A model generated the notes under the pieces. The model was not told the DNA's origin, ran no database searches, and saw only the letters and a list, made by a program, of their open reading frames with translations. The position numbers and the translations under genes were made by a program. Shown here one piece after another: positions 59,077-64,000 of a stretch of 64,000 nucleotides of DNA. Source of the DNA: Croceimicrobium sp963977415 (GTDB taxonomy: Bacteria; Bacteroidota; Bacteroidia; Flavobacteriales; Schleiferiaceae); the NCBI GenBank assembly GCA_963977415.1, contig CAXBOS010000006.1:124001-188000 (forward strand), read 5' to 3'. The first letter of the stretch is position 1; each line of letters begins with the position of its first letter.

Positions 59077-60183
59077 ATGCGCAATTTGGCCTTGCTTTTC
59101 GCTCTGCTCTTTCACCTTTGTTTAAGGGGGCAAAGTGTTTCTACCTTTATTGATTCCAGTCCTACCGGAGCACGGATAACAGATGCCCTTATATTCGATA
59201 ATCAAGGTAACCTTTATGGTTCCGATTACAGCGGTAATTCCGTTTACAAATTAAGTCCTTCAGGTATTCTCAGCACGGTCGTTTCCAGTTTAGACTCGCC
59301 AAATGGCCTCGCTTTCGATTCACAAGGAAATCTTTTTATTTGCGATAATACTGGCAACACTATTTACAAAATAGATGGCAGTGGCAGTCTCAGCGATAGT
59401 TTTGCCATTACTAATCCCGCGGGAATTATCAAAGACCTCAACAGCGACACCCTCTTTTTTACAACTTACGCCGGAAGTCAATTGATGAAGCTCTCCCCCG
59501 ATGGAGCTATCCTTCCATGGTTTTCAGGCAGTCCTTTGAATGGTCCGGTGGGCTTATGCTATGATGACCAAGGACATCTATACTTAGCAAATTTTAACGA
59601 CAGAAATATTTACAGGGTTTACCCCGATAGCTTGCAATATCTTGCCAGCCTACCAGGAACCCCTGCCAGCGCCTTAGGCTCTATAACCTATGCCTTCGGT
59701 AGTATTTGGGCGACCAACTTTCAAAATCATAAGATTTTCCGTGTTTTTATAGACTATCAGGATAGCGTTGTATTGTATGCTGGCTCTACTGCTGGCTTTA
59801 CCGATGGCGCTCTTGACTCGGCTAAATTTCGCCAGCCCAATGGGATAGTAGCAAAAAACGATAGTCTCTTTATTTCCGAATTTGCCACGGGGAATATTCG
59901 TATTATCGCCAATATCGATGCGGATCTGACGATCGAAAAAAAACCCGTCTTTCAGCCCGAAATCGCGGTTTACCCCAACCCCGCTAGCGCTAAAGTTTAT
60001 CTTCAATTTACCGATGGGCCCCGAAGCTTCGATTATGAAATTATAGACGAACAGGGGGCGTTTATGCAGAGTGGGCAGAATGAACAGTCGCCCATAGATA
60101 TCAGTACTTTAAAAAAGGGCCTTTACCTTCTCACAATTGAAAGAGAAGGAAATCCCCAAAGCTTTCGATTGCTTAAAACGTGA
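59077..60183 (+). CDS. T9SS-secreted NHL/SMP-30-like propeller protein
   Basis: The 368-residue protein has a signal peptide (MRNLALLFALLFHLCLRGQ), then NHL-type propeller repeats such as FDNQGNLYGSDYSGNSVYKLS, DSQGNLFICDNTGNTIYKID and DDQGHLYLANFNDRNIYRV. A C-terminal T9SS sorting domain (VYPNPASA ... KKGLYLLTIE) follows. Residues 265-285 (RQPNGIVAKNDSLFISEF) close the propeller. It is exported to the surface or medium; ligand unknown. Confidence 0.88.
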   Translation: MRNLALLFALLFHLCLRGQSVSTFIDSSPTGARITDALIFDNQGNLYGSDYSGNSVYKLSPSGILSTVVSSLDSPNGLAFDSQGNLFICDNTGNTIYKIDGSGSLSDSFAITNPAGIIKDLNSDTLFFTTYAGSQLMKLSPDGAILPWFSGSPLNGPVGLCYDDQGHLYLANFNDRNIYRVYPDSLQYLASLPGTPASALGSITYAFGSIWATNFQNHKIFRVFIDYQDSVVLYAGSTAGFTDGALDSAKFRQPNGIVAKNDSLFISEFATGNIRIIANIDADLTIEKKPVFQPEIAVYPNPASAKVYLQFTDGPRSFDYEIIDEQGAFMQSGQNEQSPIDISTLKKGLYLLTIEREGNPQSFRLLKT

Positions 60184-60201
60184 GTTCCACGTTAAATAAA
60201 A

Positions 60202-60229
60202 AAGCCGTCAGAATTACTCCTGACGGCTT
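60202..60229. terminator. Bidirectional rho-independent terminator
   Basis: AAGCCGTCAG-N8-CTGACGGCTT is a perfect ten-base stem between the convergent NHL protein and lipoprotein genes. On the minus strand it is followed by a T run (TTTTTTA). Confidence 0.9.
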
Positions 60230-60253
60230 CTTCCTGTTTAAAAACAGCCTTGC

Positions 60254-60826
60254 TTATTTCTTCATCAAATCTAAATACTCCATTGCTTCCTGTAAAAGCT
60301 CTTCGGCGTCGGAAGACTTAATCGCGTATTCCTTTTCGTTGGCACTGTTTTCCTCGCCAATTACTTCTCCCGCTTGGTAGAAATACATTTTATCCGCCAC
60401 TTCTGCCTCACCTTCGGCATTACCATGATCTTCAATAACCGCTAAAACAAGCGCGCCATTTTCGAAGTAAAACTCTTCGGTACGATCCGATACTGCCGCA
60501 TGAGGGTAAGTTTTAATCCGTTTAACCATTCCGTTTTCACTGTAGAAGTGAATTTGCGACCATTTCTGCTTTAGCTTAGGGCGTAAAGAGTCAGTACTTA
60601 AAGTGTAGGCTTCTTGTCCTTTTGACCAATTCTCAATTTGTGTTCGTAAAGCTTTTATTTCTTCTACTCGCGCCAAATTATCAGTTTCGTTCTCTGATTC
60701 CTCCATGGCTTCGGCATTTTCAACCGGTGCTTCAGCATTCGCGTCGGCTGTTGTGCTGGCTGGTTCTTGACAAGCAACTATGCCTAAACTAAGGCAGGCC
60801 AAGAAAAGACTTTGTTTAATTTTCAT
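60254..60826 (-). CDS. Lipoprotein of unknown function
   Basis: The 190-residue protein has a lipobox (LSLGIVAC, Cys19), then a low-complexity acidic Ala/Glu/Asn stretch (residues 20-52), a helix (VEEIKALRTQIENWSKG) and a beta-rich end (QIHFYSENGMVKRIKTYP, EEFYFENGALVLAVIED). The family is not recognised. It is convergent with the NHL protein gene and shares its terminator. Confidence 0.75.
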   Translation of the reverse strand: MKIKQSLFLACLSLGIVACQEPASTTADANAEAPVENAEAMEESENETDNLARVEEIKALRTQIENWSKGQEAYTLSTDSLRPKLKQKWSQIHFYSENGMVKRIKTYPHAAVSDRTEEFYFENGALVLAVIEDHGNAEGEAEVADKMYFYQAGEVIGEENSANEKEYAIKSSDAEELLQEAMEYLDLMKK

Positions 60827-61075
60827 TTAAAAACAGTAATTATATTGCCTACAAAGTTGCGAAAAGTTCTAAGTAAAATCTTGACGTAAAAAAATAAATT
60901 ATAAAATTAAAGCCTTACTATACTTAATAAAAGTTTGACTAAACTTTACTAAAGAGTTAATCTTTTTTTAATAAAACAAGCTTAGATCTATCCGTAAAAA
61001 CTTCCCTTGGATTGTGTGAAATCTGTTTTAGGAATATTTTAAATGCCATAATCCCTAGAGAATTACTTTAATACG

Positions 61076-61083
61076 TATTTTTG
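61076..61083 (+). promoter_or_regulatory. -7 element TATTTTTG of the efflux operon
   Basis: Perfect TAnnTTTG seven bases before the ATG of the 127-residue gene, predicting a very short leader. It lies in a 264-bp AT-rich gap (60827-61090) without genes. Confidence 0.6.
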
Positions 61084-61090
61084 CCGCCTA

Positions 61091-61474
61091 ATGAGAAAAC
61101 AGCTGCTATCCATATTCTTACTCTTAAGCTCCCTTGTCGCAGGGATTGCCTTTAATTTAGATGGAAGCATAAGTATTCAGGATAAGACCTCTGCGGAGTT
61201 TAGCCCTGAACTAAACCTGATTGAAAATCCACATTTTTACAAAAAAGGCTCTGTTGGAAAACCATATTTCCATATTATTTCCGAGATCCTTGACAGCGAA
61301 GAAGAAATAAGCATTGAGAAAAAAAGCTTTGGTAAAAATCTTAGTCAAAGCGTATCTTTTAACAATAGCTCCTTATATTTCTTTGGCTATATTTCTAGCA
61401 GGTTAGCTCAACAAAGCACTTGTTCTTTAAAGCCTATTCCCACCTATCTACTGCAGCAAGTTTTTCGACTTTAG
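61091..61474 (+). CDS. Small exported protein heading the RND operon
   Basis: The 127-residue protein begins with a signal peptide (MRKQLLSIFLLLSSLVAGIAF), then a beta/turn-rich mature part with IENPHFYKKGSVGKPYFHII and a C-terminal STCSLKPIPTYLLQQVFRL. I do not recognise a family. It lies 123 bp ahead of the RND adaptor gene on the same strand and is likely in the same transcript; a hairpin with a UUCG loop (61498-61511) sits in the gap. Confidence 0.7.
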   Translation: MRKQLLSIFLLLSSLVAGIAFNLDGSISIQDKTSAEFSPELNLIENPHFYKKGSVGKPYFHIISEILDSEEEISIEKKSFGKNLSQSVSFNNSSLYFFGYISSRLAQQSTCSLKPIPTYLLQQVFRL

Positions 61475-61497
61475 AATTTCTTTGAAACCTGAGTTTA

Positions 61498-61511
61498 AAC
61501 ACTTCGGTGTT
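61498..61511 (+). other. UUCG-capped hairpin in the operon gap
   Basis: AACAC-TTCG-GTGTT is a stable hairpin without a following T run, so it is not a normal terminator. It could modulate mRNA stability between the small exported protein and the adaptor. Confidence 0.45.
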
Positions 61512-61597
61512 CAATAGCCATTAAGGTTATTCGTCAAGGCCATTTAAGATGGTGCTTGATAAGCAAAATCAAAGAATTTTTAGTTGATCAATTTCCC

Positions 61598-62683
61598 ATG
61601 AAAAAGAATTTTTTGCTGATCGGCTTTCTAGCCCTAATCAGCCTGTTTAGCTGTAGCTCTCATCACGAAGAAGAAAAAGAAGAAGAACTTCGCTTTAAAG
61701 TTAGCAGCCCTATAAAGATGGACACCGCCTTAACGGAGGAATATGTCTGTCAAATCCACTCCATCCAACATATTGAGTTAAGAGCCCAAGAAAGAGGTTT
61801 CTTACAAGAAATATACATTGACGAAGGTCAACACGTAAAGAAGGGTGATTTACTCTTCAAAATTATGCCTCGTTTGTACCAAGCCGAATATGAAAAGGCT
61901 AAAGCAGAAGCGGACTATGCCGAGATAGAGTATCGCAACACCAAAAACTTAGCCGATAGTAATATTGTGGCGCCTAACGAGTTAGCCATGGCAAGAGCCA
62001 AGTTTGAAAAGGCCAAAGCCGAACTATCTTTAGCCAATGTTCATTTAAGCTTTACTAATATCTACGCCCCCTTTGATGGCATCATTGATAGATTTCAGGT
62101 ACGAGAAGGGAGTTTAATTGATGAGGGTGATTTCCTAACCACCTTGTCTAATAATAGCCGCATGTGGGTGTACTACAATGTGCCCGAAGCAAAATACCTG
62201 GATTACAAAGTCAACGTAAAAAAGGACAGCAGTGTGGCGGTGAAATTGCTAATGGCTAACAATAAAGTTTTTCCCTTAAATGGAGAAATTGAAACCATAG
62301 AAGCAGACTTTAATAATGAAACGGGAAACATCTCTTTCAGAGCTGGTTTCGACAACCCTCGAGGTTTGTTAAGACATGGAGAAACTGGTAGTATCTTGAT
62401 GTCCGTGCCCCTAAAAGACGCTTTAATTATCCCTCAAAAAGCCACTTTTGAAGTGCTCGACAAGCACTTTGTTTTCGTGATTAACGAAGACAATATTGTT
62501 AAAGCTCGAGAAATTACGGTTGCTGCTGAATTGCCTCACTTGTTTGTTGTGAGCTCTGGGCTAACGGTAAAGGATAAAATTCTATTGGAAGGCTTAAGGT
62601 TGGTTAAAGAAAACGATGAAATATCGATCGATTTCCAAGACCCAAAAGCCACGCTCGCAAGCCTAGATCTCTACGCAGAGTAA
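61598..62683 (+). CDS. RND efflux periplasmic adaptor (membrane fusion protein)
   Basis: The best start is ATG 61598 (MKKNFLLIGFLALISLFSC), giving a lipoprotein signal; the ORF has 14 more codons upstream. After an acidic linker come the barrel-sandwich halves (VCQIHSIQHIELRAQERGFLQ, YIDEGQHVKKGDLLFKIMP and NIYAPFDGIIDRFQVREGSLIDEGD), flanking an alpha hairpin (EKAKAEADYAEIEYRNTKNL). A beta-barrel and membrane-proximal domain follow (GLLRHGETGSILMSVPLKDALIIP). It connects the inner-membrane pump to an outer-membrane channel. No TolC-like gene is visible in the window. Confidence 0.93.
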   Translation: MKKNFLLIGFLALISLFSCSSHHEEEKEEELRFKVSSPIKMDTALTEEYVCQIHSIQHIELRAQERGFLQEIYIDEGQHVKKGDLLFKIMPRLYQAEYEKAKAEADYAEIEYRNTKNLADSNIVAPNELAMARAKFEKAKAELSLANVHLSFTNIYAPFDGIIDRFQVREGSLIDEGDFLTTLSNNSRMWVYYNVPEAKYLDYKVNVKKDSSVAVKLLMANNKVFPLNGEIETIEADFNNETGNISFRAGFDNPRGLLRHGETGSILMSVPLKDALIIPQKATFEVLDKHFVFVINEDNIVKAREITVAAELPHLFVVSSGLTVKDKILLEGLRLVKENDEISIDFQDPKATLASLDLYAE

Positions 62684-62707
62684 TTGCAAATCCTAAAAAA
62701 TTAAATC

Positions 62708-64000
62708 ATGTTTAAACGGTTTATTCATAGACCGGTATTGGCGATAGTCATATCGGTGATTATAGTTTTTGTGGGTTCTCTGGCCATTAAGCAACTGCCT
62801 ATTTCGCAGTTTCCTCAGATCGCTCCAACTACTGTAAATATTTTTATTGCCTACCCAGGCGCCAGTGCTGAGGTGCTGGTAAATTCAACCTTAATTACCC
62901 TAGAAAACTCTATTAATGGGGTGCAAGGTTTGCGCTATATGGCTACTGATGCCACCAGTGCGGGAGAGGCTACTCTTAGCCTAATCTTCGAACCGGGTAC
63001 GGATCCTAACCAAGCGGTAATTCGAGTAAAAACTAGGGTTGACCAGGTTATGCCGCTCTTGCCCGACTTGGTGCAAAGAGAAGGGGTAATTATTACCCCT
63101 ATCCAGCCCAGTATGTTGATGTATGTTAACCTCTATGCGAAGGATGAGAGCATGGATGAGAAGTACCTCTATAACTACGCAGATGTTAAAATGATCCCTG
63201 AAATTAATAGGATTCACGGGGTAGCGAGAACTCAAATTTTAGGGAGTCGTAAATATGCGATGCGTGTGTGGTTAAACCCAGACCGTATGCGGGCCTACAA
63301 CATTTCTACCGAAGAGGTAATGGAAGCCCTGCAGGAGCAGAGTATTGTGGGTAGGCCAGGAAGACTAGGAACAAGTTCAGGTATACAGGCCCAATCGCTA
63401 GAATATGTATTAACCTATAAAGGCCGCTTTAATAAGCCAGAGGAATATGAAAATATTATTGTGCGCGCTAATGCAGAAGGGGAAAGTGTACACCTGCACG
63501 ACGTTGCTAAAGTAGAGCTAGGCAGTGAGTTCTTTGATATATACTCCAGCCTTGATGGCCATCCATCAGCCGCAATTGTACTGAAACAAAACTTTGGCAG
63601 TAATGCCAGCGAAGTAATTGAAAATGTAAAAGAAAAGCTGGAAGAACTGAAGGCGGACTTTCCTCCCGGGATGGACTATAAAATTAGTTATGATGTATCT
63701 AAATTCTTAGATGCCTCTATCGAACAAGTGATCCACACCTTGAGAGATGCTTTTTTCTTAGTTGCCTTGGTGGTATTTATCTTTCTAGGAGATTGGCGAT
63801 CAACTTTAATTCCTATTCTGGCGGTACCAGTATCGCTGATCGGTGCCTTTTTTGTAATTCAGTTCTTTGGACTATCCATTAACTTGGTAACCCTCTTTGC
63901 CTTAGTATTAGCCATTGGTATTGTGGTAGATGATGCCATCGTAGTAGTAGAGGCGGTGCATGCAAAAATGCATGAGAAGAACCTATCTCCATTTAATGCG
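62708..64000 (+). CDS. RND efflux transporter permease, HAE1 type (partial)
   Basis: The gene runs off the right edge; 431 codons are visible from ATG 62708, 24 bp after the adaptor. It starts MFKRFIHRPVLAIVISVIIV (TM1), followed by the porter domain (QLPISQFPQIAPTTVNIF, YPGASAEVLVNSTLITLE). TM2-TM4 contain the proton-relay pair Asp-Asp in LAIGIVVDDAIVVVEAV. Motif and porter sequence match the AcrB/MexB family of proton-driven multidrug exporters. The remainder, including the second half of the pump, lies beyond the window. Confidence 0.95.
   Translation, partial: MFKRFIHRPVLAIVISVIIVFVGSLAIKQLPISQFPQIAPTTVNIFIAYPGASAEVLVNSTLITLENSINGVQGLRYMATDATSAGEATLSLIFEPGTDPNQAVIRVKTRVDQVMPLLPDLVQREGVIITPIQPSMLMYVNLYAKDESMDEKYLYNYADVKMIPEINRIHGVARTQILGSRKYAMRVWLNPDRMRAYNISTEEVMEALQEQSIVGRPGRLGTSSGIQAQSLEYVLTYKGRFNKPEEYENIIVRANAEGESVHLHDVAKVELGSEFFDIYSSLDGHPSAAIVLKQNFGSNASEVIENVKEKLEELKADFPPGMDYKISYDVSKFLDASIEQVIHTLRDAFFLVALVVFIFLGDWRSTLIPILAVPVSLIGAFFVIQFFGLSINLVTLFALVLAIGIVVDDAIVVVEAVHAKMHEKNLSPFNA

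Overview
The window looks like a chromosome segment of a marine-type Bacteroidota, most likely Flavobacteriales. Four proteins end in a type IX secretion (T9SS) sorting domain with a YPNP motif. Many genes are preceded by the Bacteroidota -7 promoter element TAnnTTTG. Family content (LruC, DUF5687 permease, hybrid two-component regulator with propeller and AraC domains) points the same way. Genes are dense, but several gaps are filled with dispersed and tandem repeats. Family names come from reading the translations; no searches were run.

Layout. 1-854: start of a prolyl oligopeptidase lipoprotein, cut by the window edge. 1285-11817: a 3510-residue T9SS-secreted mosaic protein (fibronectin III, MAM-like, beta-helix and PKD/Ig-like modules) containing an internal duplication of about 1.2 kb. 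12405-21495, minus strand: the lower half of a phenylacetate degradation (paa) locus, with paaY, a PaaJ-type thiolase, a NrtR-type Nudix regulator, paaI, an unknown gene, a frameshifted ParD antitoxin without a toxin, a ferredoxin, an ABC exporter pair, paaH and paaG. 21616-28167: an accessory block with a small membrane protein, a T9SS protein, a HigBA toxin-antitoxin pair, a Fic protein and a T9SS subtilase. 28664-32514: the phenylacetyl-CoA epoxidase genes, paaABCD on the minus strand and paaE divergent on the plus strand. 32560-33680: a higher-order tandem repeat array. 33683-37297: an ElaA-type acetyltransferase, then an ECF sigma/anti-sigma operon with a coiled-coil protein and an outer-membrane protein. 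37438-39414: LruC lipoprotein. 39586-42162: RNase R and a small coiled-coil membrane protein. 42181-47055: DUF4143 ATPase, a membrane protein with a premature stop, M1 peptidase and MBL-fold hydrolase. 47112-49808: DUF3298 lipoprotein, thioredoxin-like protein and a secreted unknown. 49988-52252: H-NOX gas sensor with its hybrid histidine kinase. 52692-53636: membrane-anchored NUC1 nuclease. 54729-58850: 1373-residue hybrid one-chain two-component regulator. 59077-60826: T9SS NHL protein and a lipoprotein. 61091-64000: small exported protein, RND adaptor and the start of an RND pump.

How the genes work together. PaaABCDE epoxidises phenylacetyl-CoA, PaaG isomerises the epoxide to the oxepin, and PaaH and the PaaJ-type thiolase carry out the later beta-oxidation-like steps. 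PaaI and PaaY are thioesterases that recover CoA from dead-end esters. The Nudix regulator, with a perfect inverted repeat just upstream of its promoter, is the obvious candidate controller. The ligase PaaK, the ring-opening PaaZ and a separate PaaF are not in the window. The roughly 7 kb block between paaD and paaG looks inserted into, or rearranged within, what is usually a compact cluster.

Most notable observations: a dispersed repeat that carries along the 5' end of a T9SS gene; a strictly alternating 296/217-bp repeat array; a ParD gene broken in an A5 run; a membrane protein gene broken by a TAG with 27 open codons after it; promoter elements so close to start codons that several mRNAs should be leaderless; and a repeat-rich 1.1-kb gap beside the large hybrid regulator with two very short similar hydrophobic ORFs.
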